Assembly (NCBI RefSeq): GCF_009733865.1
Contig: NZ_WOFB01000029.1
Span: 1-44,682, forward strand
Direction: 5' to 3'
Length of the DNA: 44,682 bases
DNA from: Oceanobacillus salinisoli
Lineage (GTDB): Bacteria; Bacillota; Bacilli; Bacillales; Amphibacillaceae
Positions within the stretch are counted from its first letter, which is position 1, and each line of letters starts with the position of its first letter. The position numbers and the translations under genes were made by a program. Below, piece by piece: positions 1 to 8,682 of the stretch. Below the pieces are notes generated by a model. That model made no database searches, was not told the DNA's origin, and saw nothing but the letters and a program-made list of their open reading frames with translations.

Positions 1-34
1 GTACGTCGCTAAACGGGCGCTTGCGCTTTTGTTC
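1..34 (+). repeat. Repeat family A, 3' end only (copy A0)
   Basis: The first 34 bases match the 3' end of the longer family A copies ending at 3987 and 21030 (shared core GTCGCTAAACGGGCGC then GCTTGCGCTTTTGTTC). The 5' part lies outside the window, so the full length is unknown. An ORF running through it is chance. Confidence 0.85.
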
Positions 35-239
35 TTTGCCGATAAGGGGGTATGAAAATTTTTTCTGCATAAGTGCAAGAAAACTATGTGATCTAAAGGC
101 CTGGCTATCTAAGAAATTTTTAAGCTTGGGAGGGATTTGTTGCAAAAACTTTTTTGTAATTAATTATGTGGTTTATACAATTATTGTAAGTATTTTACTC
201 GAATAAAGTTTGGTACCTTGCAAGAAAATATTATTGTAG

Positions 240-442
240 ATTAGGGGATCCTTGAGAGGTTAATGAAAAGCATTGGATGGTGTTTTCTCCATTATTATCT
301 ATTACATCAGGTATATGACAAACTAAGACATGAATAAATTAAAGATAAGCCATTAAGCAAGGTGAAGATGCTTTCAGAAAAAAGGTGGAAGTGGTCTCAC
401 AGCAATAATCCAAATTTCATCTTTCAAAATGTCAATGAATAA
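240..442 (+). pseudogene. Decayed gene end, unrecognised
   Basis: There is no intact gene here, but the stretch looks like a relic ending in a strong terminator. From the ATG at 263 one frame reads 24 codons, hits TAA at 335-337, and continues open in the same frame to TAA at 440-442. A second frame reads a natural-looking C-terminal segment (GEDAFRKKVEVVSQQ) ending near 414. Neither frame has a good ribosome binding site and I recognise no family. The case rests on the terminator immediately downstream having no intact gene to serve. It could instead be plain intergenic DNA. Confidence 0.3.
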
Positions 443-461
443 TATTTGCATAATAATAATT

Positions 462-506
462 AAGCTGTAATACACACTTCATATATGATTACGGCTTATT
501 TTTAAT
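462..506 (+). terminator. Rho-independent terminator
   Basis: A 10-bp stem, AAGCTGTAAT with ATTACGGCTT (one G-T wobble), closes a 16-nt loop and is followed by ATTTTTAATTTT. It points on the + strand away from the decayed segment at 240-442. Confidence 0.7.
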
Positions 507-570
507 TTTAGGCTGTTTTATAAAAGGATTGGTGTTTTTAGAGGTGAATTTTATTTCGTAATTGATATAA

Positions 571-885
571 AATTCGGACTAACTTTAAATGATGTTGGAG
601 CATCAACTTACCGCTACGGAAATACACTACGCGCACCTTAGGATGGCTGGTAAGCCTCCTCGTGCTACCGCGTCTTTAGGGGTCTCACCGATGTTACTTT
701 TTCCGTAGGATTCTCTATGTATTTCCACCGCTAATTTTGTGCTTTTATATCTAATCATTTTACTTAGCTAAATAGATTTTTAGCATATCTTACCACTATT
801 AAGATGGTTGATTGGAGCGGAGGACAGACGACTCCTGCGGGAAAGCGAAGACAATGAGACCCCGCAGCGGAAATCAACGTTAACA
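571..885. repeat. Repeat family B, inverted pair (copy B1)
   Basis: Two arms related to each other as inverted copies lie at about 587-745 and 806-885, separated by about 60 bp of AT-rich DNA. The left arm carries ACGCGCACCTTAGG and TCTTTAGGGGTCTCACC, and the right arm GGAGCGGAGGACAG and GACTCCTGCGGGAAAG. The same arrangement recurs at 41228-41625. The right arm is shortened relative to the second copy. The rest of 1-969 holds only the A0 repeat end, the decayed segment and its terminator. Confidence 0.75.
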
Positions 886-969
886 CAATATCAGTTAGAA
901 GTTTATACAAATTTCACAACAACAAACTTTGCAAAAAGAGATAATTTTAAAAAGGAATGGGATGAACGA

Positions 970-2226
970 ATGAGGTACATGGCTATTATATTCACATTAG
1001 CTGCTATTTTTTGGTTTCCGGATTCAAGTCATGCTGAAGACTTAATGCGAGTCCGTTTAGTTAATCATGTTGGAGAAACATCAGAGCTGGAAGTTCAATT
1101 AAAAGGGGATTACTTCACGCTTGATCCAACTGTTCATCTGGAAGAAGGGATGACGTATACATTAAAGATCAAAAAGGGGGCACTTGTTTTAGAAGGTAAA
1201 GATAAAACGTATGAGGTTGGTGGCTCATTGCTTCTAATTCCGAACAATTATGATTACAATCATGTGGTTCAAATTGATGATCAATCCTATTTAGGGGCAA
1301 TGGAATTTAGAGTTGAAAATAAGCGTTGGATTCGACCGGTGAATCAATTACCGCTTGAGGATTATTTAAAGGGAGTTGTTCCTTTTGAAGTATTTCCTGA
1401 ATGGAGCTTGGAAACCTTAAAAGCTCAAGCATTGGCAGCTCGGACGTATGCAGCATCACATGTAGGTAAAGAGATTGATGATACGATTAATTATCAAGTT
1501 TACGGTGGATATTCATGGGATAAAAATACGAATAAGGCAGTTGATGAAACAAAGGGAGAAGTCATTACCTATAATGGCAAACTTATCGATGCTTTTTATT
1601 CGGCAAGTAATGGTGGAAAAACTGAAAATAATTCTCATGTTTGGGGTGGAAGAGCATTACCGTTCTTTCCAATCAAAGAAGATCCCTATGATCCAACAAA
1701 TCCTTGGGAATTCACATTACATGAAACACAAATCGATTTAGAAGATATAAGCTTAGAAGATCCTGAATGGTGGGATAACATCAAGGAAAGAGATGAGAAA
1801 ATCACTACAACGATGAAAAACTGGCTGAATAAGCATGGATATCCGGGAGAAATTAAGATTCTTTCCATTCCTGAGTTTGAATTAGTGGGTCAGCAGCTTG
1901 AATCCGATCGAAGTGTGAAGGGGTCGATTACTGTTAACTTTCTCTGGGAATTATTTGAAGGGACGATTATGTTTCAGCAGGTGGAACTTAAAGATGTGGA
2001 ACTTAACCGAATTCGGCCAATGATCGGGGGAGACATATTTAGAAGTTATCTGATTGAATCATTAGAGGAAGAAGAAGACGTCTATACCATGAAAGGAAAA
2101 GGCTATGGCCATGGTGTCGGAATGAGCCAATGGGGAGCTTATGTCATGGGAGAAAAAGGCAAAACCTATAAAGAGATTATCGAATTTTATTTTCCAAAAA
2201 CAACCATTTCACAATTAGATGATTAA
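970..2226 (+). CDS. SpoIID/LytB-domain secreted protein
   Basis: A 418-residue exported protein of the SpoIID/LytB family, whose SpoIID member is a lytic transglycosylase acting on denuded glycan strands during engulfment. The start chosen is ATG 970: it is preceded by AAAGGAATGGG and opens a signal peptide (residues 1-22, ending SSHA). The longer open frame upstream only runs through repeat B. The conserved SpoIID block starts near residue 120 (PLEDYLKGVVPFE, then ALAARTYA and SASNGGKTE), and the C-terminal signature GHGVGMSQWG is near residue 380. It is longer than typical SpoIID and may be a paralogue or LytB-like modifier rather than the engulfment enzyme itself. It precedes sleL, which suggests a cell-wall or spore role, but a strong terminator separates them. 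Confidence 0.88.
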   Translation: MRYMAIIFTLAAIFWFPDSSHAEDLMRVRLVNHVGETSELEVQLKGDYFTLDPTVHLEEGMTYTLKIKKGALVLEGKDKTYEVGGSLLLIPNNYDYNHVVQIDDQSYLGAMEFRVENKRWIRPVNQLPLEDYLKGVVPFEVFPEWSLETLKAQALAARTYAASHVGKEIDDTINYQVYGGYSWDKNTNKAVDETKGEVITYNGKLIDAFYSASNGGKTENNSHVWGGRALPFFPIKEDPYDPTNPWEFTLHETQIDLEDISLEDPEWWDNIKERDEKITTTMKNWLNKHGYPGEIKILSIPEFELVGQQLESDRSVKGSITVNFLWELFEGTIMFQQVELKDVELNRIRPMIGGDIFRSYLIESLEEEEDVYTMKGKGYGHGVGMSQWGAYVMGEKGKTYKEIIEFYFPKTTISQLDD

Positions 2227-2230
2227 TCTA

Positions 2231-2262
2231 AAAACCACTCCAAACACTGGAGTGGTTTTTTA
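2231..2262 (+). terminator. Terminator after SpoIID-domain gene
   Basis: AAAACCACTCCA pairs with TGGAGTGGTTTT around a 5-nt loop and runs into a T tract. It begins just after the TAA of the preceding gene. Confidence 0.9.
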
Positions 2263-2263
2263 A

Positions 2264-2293
2264 TTCGACAAAATTCGGGAAGTGACAGGCACC
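2264..2293 (-). repeat. 30-bp GGTGCC element (repeat E, copy 1)
   Basis: Read on the minus strand this is GGTGCCTGTCACTTC followed by CCGAATTTTGTCGAA. A second copy in the opposite orientation at 24800-24829 matches at 27 of 30 positions. Both copies lie just downstream of a gene. Similar GGTGCC-type intergenic motifs occur in Bacillus genomes. Confidence 0.75.
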
Positions 2294-2378
2294 ACAAAAG
2301 AAATTTCATTTTTTTTTTTTTTTGTCATAGATATATAGTTGGGTTTATGTTTTGGCATCAAGGAAGGGGAGAGGTCCG

Positions 2379-3668
2379 ATGCAAATTCATGTTGTTCTGC
2401 GGGGAGATACAATTTGGAGAATCGCACAAACCTATCAGTCAACCGTTCAGGATATTGTGCAGGCAAATCAAATACCGAATCCAGACCAGCTAGTAGTGGG
2501 GCAGGCAATGGTCGTTCCAATATGGGGAAGCTTCTATTGGGTTCAGCCCGGGGATTCGCTTTGGTCTATAGCCCAGCGTTATGGAATAAATTACTTAACG
2601 TTGGCTCAAATTAATCAGATTAATCCTAATTCACCACTTCCAATAGGTCTAAGAATATTCATTCCACCTCTTCAAAAGCAAACCGCAGAAATCAATGCCT
2701 ATATTGAGCCAAGAGGTGCTCAGGTCAGTGAAACATTATTGAAAGATGCAAGGGAAAGTGGCCAATACTTAACTTATTTAGCACCATTTAGCTATGAGGC
2801 AAGAAGAGATGGTTCACTGAAACCAATGCCTTTAAACGGAATTCCAGGAATTGCTGAAGAAACGGGAGCATCGTTAATGATGGTGGTTACAAACTTAGAG
2901 AATGGACAATTCAGTGGGGAGCTGGGAAGGGACATTTTACAGAGTAGTGCCGTACAGGAACTGCTCTTAGATAACATCATAGCCGAGGCAAGAAGTGTCG
3001 GGAGATTTACTGATATTCACTTTGACTTTGAGTATTTACCAGGCAACCAGCGGGAAGCCTATAATAATTTTCTCAGAAGAGCTGCTGACCGTCTGCATGC
3101 GGAAGGATTATTAATATCCAGTGCATTAGCTCCGAAGACAAGAGCAGACCAGCCAGGACAGTGGTACGAAGCGCATGACTACAGGGCCCATGGAGAGATT
3201 GTCGATTTTGTTGTGCTAATGACTTATGAATGGGGATATTCAGGAGGGCCCCCAATGGCGGTATCTCCAATTGGACCTGTTGAGCAAGTATTACGCTACG
3301 CACTATCTGAAATGCCTGGTTCAAAAATAATGATGGGGCAAAATTTATATGGATATGACTGGACACTTCCATATGTCCCTGGTGGTGAATATGCAAGAGC
3401 CATTAGCCCGCAAAGAGCAATTGAGATTGCAGCACAATATAATGTTTCGATTCAATATGATACCCGGGCACAGGCTCCACATTTTGATTACACAGATCAG
3501 CAGGGACGTGCACATAAAGTTTGGTTTGAAGATGCAAGATCGATTCAGGCAAAATTTAATCTTCTTAAACAGCTTGGTCTTCGTGGGATAAGTTATTGGA
3601 AACTTGGTTTACCTTTCCCACAAAACTGGCTGCTGATTGGTGAAAACTTCAATGTTGTCAAACGTTAA
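2379..3668 (+). CDS. sleL: Spore cortex-fragment N-acetylglucosaminidase SleL (YaaH-like)
   Basis: The 429-residue protein has two LysM domains (about residues 2-46 and 50-96) followed by a GH18 domain (about 105-425). This is the architecture and length of Bacillus SleL/YaaH, which trims cortex fragments during germination. The GH18 catalytic segment DIHFDFEYL lies near residues 211-219, with the Glu as acid/base. The start is ATG 2379, behind AAGGAAGGGGAG; the upstream in-frame TTG at 2352 leaves no room for a binding site. There is no signal peptide, as is usual for SleL, which is made in the developing spore and held by LysM. It has its own terminator downstream. Family assignment is confident; timing of action is from homologues. 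Confidence 0.93.
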   Translation: MQIHVVLRGDTIWRIAQTYQSTVQDIVQANQIPNPDQLVVGQAMVVPIWGSFYWVQPGDSLWSIAQRYGINYLTLAQINQINPNSPLPIGLRIFIPPLQKQTAEINAYIEPRGAQVSETLLKDARESGQYLTYLAPFSYEARRDGSLKPMPLNGIPGIAEETGASLMMVVTNLENGQFSGELGRDILQSSAVQELLLDNIIAEARSVGRFTDIHFDFEYLPGNQREAYNNFLRRAADRLHAEGLLISSALAPKTRADQPGQWYEAHDYRAHGEIVDFVVLMTYEWGYSGGPPMAVSPIGPVEQVLRYALSEMPGSKIMMGQNLYGYDWTLPYVPGGEYARAISPQRAIEIAAQYNVSIQYDTRAQAPHFDYTDQQGRAHKVWFEDARSIQAKFNLLKQLGLRGISYWKLGLPFPQNWLLIGENFNVVKR

Positions 3669-3683
3669 AATAAATGCTTTTTC

Positions 3684-3716
3684 AAAAATCAACCTAGTAC
3701 ATGGGTTGATTTTTTT
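3684..3716 (+). terminator. Terminator after sleL
   Basis: AAATCAACCTA pairs with TGGGTTGATTT (one mismatch/wobble near the loop) and is followed by a T run. Confidence 0.85.
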
Positions 3717-3718
3717 AC

Positions 3719-3987
3719 TGCTTAGGAAATTGTAAAACGTAAAACCTGTGGATAATTTTTATTACTATAAGTAGTCACATCCAGCGCCAGCGCCCAGCGA
3801 CTAGCGAGACTTCCTTCACCTCCGTACGATAAAGAAGCCTTGCCGATTGGTGAAACCAGAGGCTTAGTCGCACTTATACCCTTGTGGTGAAAGTCAACAT
3901 CGACTCCCTTCGTTCGTCGTGTTTCCTTTATCTCCTGCGGCTCAGTCCAGTCCGTACGTCGCTAAACGGGCGCTTGCGCTTTTGTTC
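3719..3987 (+). repeat. Repeat family A, copy A1
   Basis: A 269-bp copy starting TGCTTAGGAAATT and ending GCTTGCGCTTTTGTTC. It is clearly richer in GC than its surroundings over most of its length. It matches 20646-21030 closely but lacks two internal modules found there. It fills the sleL to LysM-gene gap, and no gene was found in it. Confidence 0.9.
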
Positions 3988-4099
3988 CTGCAATCTTCCA
4001 TTAAATAAGTTTTAACTTAATCTATTAATGTTTTGCTCCTTTTGTAGAATACTACATAGTACAACTCCGATAAATTATCTGATAAAGGAGCTTAAATAA

Positions 4100-6061
4100 A
4101 TGGAAAATATACAAAGATATGAAGTGAAGCTAGATAAAAATACGAATGAGTATACATTATTTATTTACCTTGATGATCAATTAACAGAGTTTGGTACAGA
4201 ACTTGGAAGTACTCCTAAGGCTAAAGTGAATTTTGTAACATCGGCTCGCCAAATTATTAATGAACGTTATCCATATATAAAAGTAAGCATGGTAAAAATC
4301 ATGGTCGGCGGAATGGTGGTAACATCGCTAGCATTAGGAACAGATCATTCCAAAGCGGAAGCCGCTGAAGATACGGGAACCTCTGAGGTCTCACAGGACG
4401 GTGCTATTTTTTATGTGGTGGAATCTGGAGATACACTCTGGAGTATTGCCAAAAAATATAATACCTCTGTAGATTATATTAAACGAGCGAATAACCTAAG
4501 TTCAGATACGTTAAAACTAAATCAAAGATTAATTATTCCAAAAGCATTTCATACCGTTGGAAGCGGGGATTATTTAACCGTACTTGCCAAACAATATAAC
4601 ACTTCGGCTGACGCTATTCAAGTGGCAAATGGAATGGCAAGTAATGCAACAAAAATTGGTCAAACCTTAATTATTCCAGTGCTAATTGGAAATACAGCAG
4701 GTTCAACATCAACACAATCAACTGCCCAAACCAACAGCACATATACCGTAACCTCCGGAGATACCTTATGGTCCATAGCAAGACAATTCAATACGAGTGT
4801 TGATGCCATAAGAAGTGCCAACAATTTAAAGACCGAAACGTTAAGCATTGGCCAAGCCTTAAAGGTCCCAAATGGAACAACTCAGCAAACCAATCAACCG
4901 AGTCCAGAAGCTACTCAAAGCTATACTGTAGGATCCGGTGACACCTTATGGTCATTATCAAGACAATTCAATACGAGTGTTGATGCCATAAGAAGCGCCA
5001 ATAATTTAAAGACCGATACGTTAAGTATTGGCCAAACCTTAAAGGTCCCAAATGGAACAACAGCCCAGCAACCCGCTCCTTCAAGTCCGGCAACATCCTA
5101 CCAAAGCTATACAGTCAAATCAGGGGATACGTTATGGTCGCTTGCATCTCGTTATAATATAACGGTTTCGGCAATCAAAAGTGCAAATAACCTGACTTCA
5201 GATACATTGAAATTAGGTCAAACGTTAACAATTCCTACTGGGCAGTCAGGAGTAACCCAAACAGTCCCTAAGACTACGGAGCAACAAGGAGAAAGAAAAA
5301 CATTCGATTACACGGTTAAATCAGGTGACAGTCTATCAGCACTTGCCAATCGTTTTGTTGTTTCAGTTGACACCATACGCTCAGCGAACAATCTCAAAAG
5401 TGACCTGCTGCAAATTGGACAGGTACTAAAAATACCAAATGGTTTAAATGCACCTGACCCATCCACAGTGAATTCTGTCTCCTACATTACCCATACGATT
5501 AAATCAGGAGATAACATCTGGGATTTAAGTGTTCGATATGGAATACCTCAAAATGAATTATTAAAAGTTAATAATTTATCAACAAGCAGCAGACTATCGG
5601 TTGGGCAACAACTAAAAATTCCTGTACATCATATTGCGGTAAAAGAAGTAATCAGTACAAAACATGGAGAATACCTGGATTGGTGGACGGAAGCACAATA
5701 TGTGTTTGCGATAGGAAAAACGGCAAAGGTTACCGATTTCGCAACGGGAAAAAGCTTTTATATTAAACGAACAATTGGGGCAAACCATGCTGATTCGGAG
5801 ACGGTCTCCACGAAAGATACAGATATTGCAAAATCGATTTGGGGCGGTTTTTCCTGGACACCTCGAGCAGTAATTATCGAAGTGGATGGAAGAAAGCTGG
5901 CAGCAAGCATGAGCTTTATGCCGCATGAACGGCAATATATAACGAATAATGGTATTACCGGACATTTTGATGTGTATTTCGGAAGCAGTACAAGACATGT
6001 GGATGGAAAGGCAGATGCATCACACCAGGCTCAGGTGGAAAAGGCAGCAGGACTTCGATAA
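4100..6061 (+). CDS. Membrane-anchored protein with seven LysM domains
   Basis: A 653-residue protein with an N-terminal soluble region (1-60), one hydrophobic segment (about 63-80, MVKIMVGGMVVTSLAL), and seven LysM domains between about 104 and 510. A C-terminal domain of about 140 residues follows (WWTEAQYVFAIGK, GGFSWTPRAVI, GHFDVYFGSSTRHVDG, SHQ) that I do not recognise. LysM binds peptidoglycan or chitin-type glycans. LysM 3 and 4 are near-identical in DNA with a 180-bp period. The N-terminal region resembles that of the next gene, so both proteins seem to carry the same cytoplasmic domain plus signal anchor. The start ATG follows AAAGGAG. It is first of an apparent operon with 6088-8172 and 8191-8661. 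A spore-envelope role is inferred. Confidence 0.85.
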   Translation: MENIQRYEVKLDKNTNEYTLFIYLDDQLTEFGTELGSTPKAKVNFVTSARQIINERYPYIKVSMVKIMVGGMVVTSLALGTDHSKAEAAEDTGTSEVSQDGAIFYVVESGDTLWSIAKKYNTSVDYIKRANNLSSDTLKLNQRLIIPKAFHTVGSGDYLTVLAKQYNTSADAIQVANGMASNATKIGQTLIIPVLIGNTAGSTSTQSTAQTNSTYTVTSGDTLWSIARQFNTSVDAIRSANNLKTETLSIGQALKVPNGTTQQTNQPSPEATQSYTVGSGDTLWSLSRQFNTSVDAIRSANNLKTDTLSIGQTLKVPNGTTAQQPAPSSPATSYQSYTVKSGDTLWSLASRYNITVSAIKSANNLTSDTLKLGQTLTIPTGQSGVTQTVPKTTEQQGERKTFDYTVKSGDSLSALANRFVVSVDTIRSANNLKSDLLQIGQVLKIPNGLNAPDPSTVNSVSYITHTIKSGDNIWDLSVRYGIPQNELLKVNNLSTSSRLSVGQQLKIPVHHIAVKEVISTKHGEYLDWWTEAQYVFAIGKTAKVTDFATGKSFYIKRTIGANHADSETVSTKDTDIAKSIWGGFSWTPRAVIIEVDGRKLAASMSFMPHERQYITNNGITGHFDVYFGSSTRHVDGKADASHQAQVEKAAGLR

Positions 6062-6087
6062 TAATAAAAGAAAAGGTGGACTTAATC

Positions 6088-8172
6088 ATGGCCTTATATC
6101 CGTTTAATCATTACGAAATCAAAATAGAAAATGGAAATACCGTGATATATCTTCATATGGATTCTTTAAAAAGCTCGCATGAAGTGGAATTTAGTGAGGA
6201 GTTTGGAACAAATAAAAGAAGTACTTCCTTGAAAGAAACTGCCATCCAGTATGTAAGGAAAAACATGCCTAAATTGAAAGTAGCAACCATTGCGATTGTA
6301 GCAGGGACAACGATATTAACGAGTTTTCCGATGCAAAAAACAGAGGCCCATGAAGTAGATTTTAACATGTCTTATTTATATTTTGGGAATACAAGCTCTT
6401 ATATTTCACAAGTGGATAAAACCCAGGGAAACCTTAGCTTGGTTTCCCCCAGTTATTTTGATATCAACACAGACGGTTCCTTGAAAATAACCTCCCAATT
6501 TGATCCGTTTTTTGTAACAGAAATGCACCGTCGTGGGATAAAAGTGGTTCCATTCTTAAGTAACCACTGGGACCGGACCATTGGTAGAGCTGCTTTAGCC
6601 AATCGGGAGAAATTGTCGACCCAGATTGCTGATTTTATTATGAAGAACAACTTGGATGGTGTGCAGGTGGATATAGAAAATGTAACAGATGTGGACCGGG
6701 AAAATTATACAGACTTAGTTCGGTTACTGCGTGAAAAACTTCCGGCTGATAAAGAGGTTTCCGTTGCTGTTGCCGCTAATCCAAATGGCTGGACTAAGGG
6801 CTGGCATGGTTCTTATGATTATTTGGAATTAAGTAAATATGCAAGTTACTTAATGATTATGGCATATGATGAAAGTTATACAGGTGGACCTGAGGGACCG
6901 GTAGCAAGTTATGGCTGGGTCGATCGATCCATTGAATATGCGATTAAGCAAGGAGTTTCACCTGAAAAGGTTGTTCTCGGAATTCCGTTTTATGGGCGCT
7001 ATTGGAAAGAAGGGGATGCAACAGGCGGGATCGGCATCTCCAATCACCGTGTAGATGAGTTGTTAGTGAAATATGGTGGAACCGTTATATTTGATGAAAA
7101 AGCGAAATCGCCTAAAGCAACCATTACAATTAAAGAAGGTGCTCCAACAACAGTGATAGCAGGGAAGACGCTCACACCTGGTACGTATCATATTTGGTAT
7201 GAAAATCATGATTCTATCAAGGCGAAATTGGAACTTGTTCATAAGCATAATATTAAAGGAACGGGAAGTTGGAGCTTAGGGCAGGAAAATGCTTCCATTT
7301 GGCAGTCTTATCGAGCATGGTTATCTCATGATGGACAGGTTACCGTGGCCCCTGCCAATCCAGATAGACCGAAAGAGCAGGAAGGAAATATACCAGCCAA
7401 TATTACTACTTATACGGTTCAATACGGTGAGTCCTTGTGGAAAATTGCAACCGCACATCAGATGACAGTGTCACAATTAAAGGAATTAAATAACCTGCAG
7501 ACGGATGTCATCTATGTAGGTCAAGTCTTAAAAGTCTATCGTATAGACATTCCTGTCATACAGCAGCCGGTTGTTCAGGAACCGCCAGCCAGTACACCTG
7601 GTGCTATTTCAGCTCCAGCACAGGAAGCGGTGACACCGGTCCTACCACCTAAGCAAACAATTGCGCCAAAACCTGTACCTAAAACTACGCAAGTAAAGAA
7701 ATATCCTATTTTAAAAGCAGGGTCTAAAGGAACTGCTGTTAAGGATATGCAAAATAAACTGAAAACAGCTGGCGTGTATAAAGGAAAAGTAAACGGCATG
7801 TATGACACTACAACCAAAAAGGCGGTCATTTCCTTTCAAAAGAAGTATAAGCTAAAAGCGGATGGTATTGCTGGTCCTGCGACACTTAGTAAGTTGGATT
7901 CCATTATTGCCAGCAAGAAATCGACAGCGAGTAAGCCTGCAGCCGTAGTAAAATATCCTATATTAAAGGTAGGTTCTAAAGGATCTACAGTAACTGCAAT
8001 GCAAACAAAATTAAAAAAGACGGGTCATTATAAAGGCAAAGTGAACGGGACTTTTAATACAGCAACAAAAAAAGCTGTCATAGCCTTTCAAAAAAAATAC
8101 AAACTAAAAGCAGATGGGATAGCTGGACCTTCTACATTAGGAAAATTAGATACAGTGACGAAATCAAAATAA
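6088..8172 (+). CDS. GH18 glycosidase with LysM and two PG-binding domains
   Basis: A 694-residue protein in this order: N-terminal region and membrane segment (about 66-84) like the gene before it; a GH18 domain (about 95-410) with the catalytic motif DGVQVDIE near 189-196; one LysM (about 441-486); a Pro-rich linker; and two PG_binding_1 repeats (about 538-602 and 622-688) sharing YKGKVNG and KYKLKADGIAGP. It is predicted to cleave peptidoglycan (N-acetylglucosaminidase-like, as in SleL/YdhD relatives) outside the membrane. ATG 6088 is preferred to GTG 6076 because AAAAGGTGG sits 9 nt before it. It starts 26 nt after the LysM gene, so the two are probably co-transcribed. Substrate and developmental stage are inferred. 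Confidence 0.9.
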   Translation: MALYPFNHYEIKIENGNTVIYLHMDSLKSSHEVEFSEEFGTNKRSTSLKETAIQYVRKNMPKLKVATIAIVAGTTILTSFPMQKTEAHEVDFNMSYLYFGNTSSYISQVDKTQGNLSLVSPSYFDINTDGSLKITSQFDPFFVTEMHRRGIKVVPFLSNHWDRTIGRAALANREKLSTQIADFIMKNNLDGVQVDIENVTDVDRENYTDLVRLLREKLPADKEVSVAVAANPNGWTKGWHGSYDYLELSKYASYLMIMAYDESYTGGPEGPVASYGWVDRSIEYAIKQGVSPEKVVLGIPFYGRYWKEGDATGGIGISNHRVDELLVKYGGTVIFDEKAKSPKATITIKEGAPTTVIAGKTLTPGTYHIWYENHDSIKAKLELVHKHNIKGTGSWSLGQENASIWQSYRAWLSHDGQVTVAPANPDRPKEQEGNIPANITTYTVQYGESLWKIATAHQMTVSQLKELNNLQTDVIYVGQVLKVYRIDIPVIQQPVVQEPPASTPGAISAPAQEAVTPVLPPKQTIAPKPVPKTTQVKKYPILKAGSKGTAVKDMQNKLKTAGVYKGKVNGMYDTTTKKAVISFQKKYKLKADGIAGPATLSKLDSIIASKKSTASKPAAVVKYPILKVGSKGSTVTAMQTKLKKTGHYKGKVNGTFNTATKKAVIAFQKKYKLKADGIAGPSTLGKLDTVTKSK

Positions 8173-8190
8173 CGGGAGCACCTAACGAAC

Positions 8191-8661
8191 ATGAATAAAT
8201 TCCTTTTTATTAGTATCGTGATTATGTTATCTTCTTTTATTTTAGTGAGCCAATCCTTTGCGATAGAAGAAAACAGTCCTAGATTATTTGGGATTGGCTC
8301 ATCTGTTAATCAAAAAGATTCTGGTTTGTATGAAGTGAAGACAAATGGAAAACAAATGGAAGAAGGAATCGTATTTACACCAAAAGAAGAATTTTTTGGC
8401 GGTGAAAATGTTCACTATCAAGTCACATTAAAAGGGAAGGGAAATGTCATCTTAAAAATAGAAGAAACAGATCCGCGCGGCAAGTTTATACATGAAAATC
8501 GTTCATCAGAAATTCCTTTAAAAAACAGCTGGGAAACCTATTACCTTCCAGTAAAACTTAGCAAGGAATCAACACAATTGGATGTGTTCGTTTTAACGAG
8601 TAAGAAAGAAAAGATTGATTTTCAAATGAAAAGTATAAACATTAAAAAGAGGATGCCTTAA
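8191..8661 (+). CDS. Small secreted protein of unknown function
   Basis: A 156-residue protein with a clear signal peptide (MNKFLFISIVIMLSSFILVS, cleavage after SFA). The mature part is hydrophilic and looks beta-rich, with alternating patterns and few helices. I do not recognise the family. It starts 18 nt after the GH18 gene and shares its transcript in all likelihood, so it may accompany the LysM and GH18 proteins at the cell or spore surface. Confidence 0.7.
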   Translation: MNKFLFISIVIMLSSFILVSQSFAIEENSPRLFGIGSSVNQKDSGLYEVKTNGKQMEEGIVFTPKEEFFGGENVHYQVTLKGKGNVILKIEETDPRGKFIHENRSSEIPLKNSWETYYLPVKLSKESTQLDVFVLTSKKEKIDFQMKSINIKKRMP

Positions 8662-8680
8662 AACGGACATCCTCATTTGT
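8645..8680. terminator. Bidirectional terminator between convergent genes
   Basis: GAGGATG(CC) pairs with (GGA)CATCCTC. On the minus strand the stem is followed by TTTTTAAT and on the plus strand by ATTTGTTGTTATTTT. It separates the convergent genes ending at 8661 and 8683. Confidence 0.75.
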
Positions 8681-8682
8681 TG

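Noticed and set aside
808..969. 54-codon N-terminal extension of the SpoIID-domain protein
   Set aside because: The extension is translated repeat B; ATG 970 has a binding site and begins a signal peptide.
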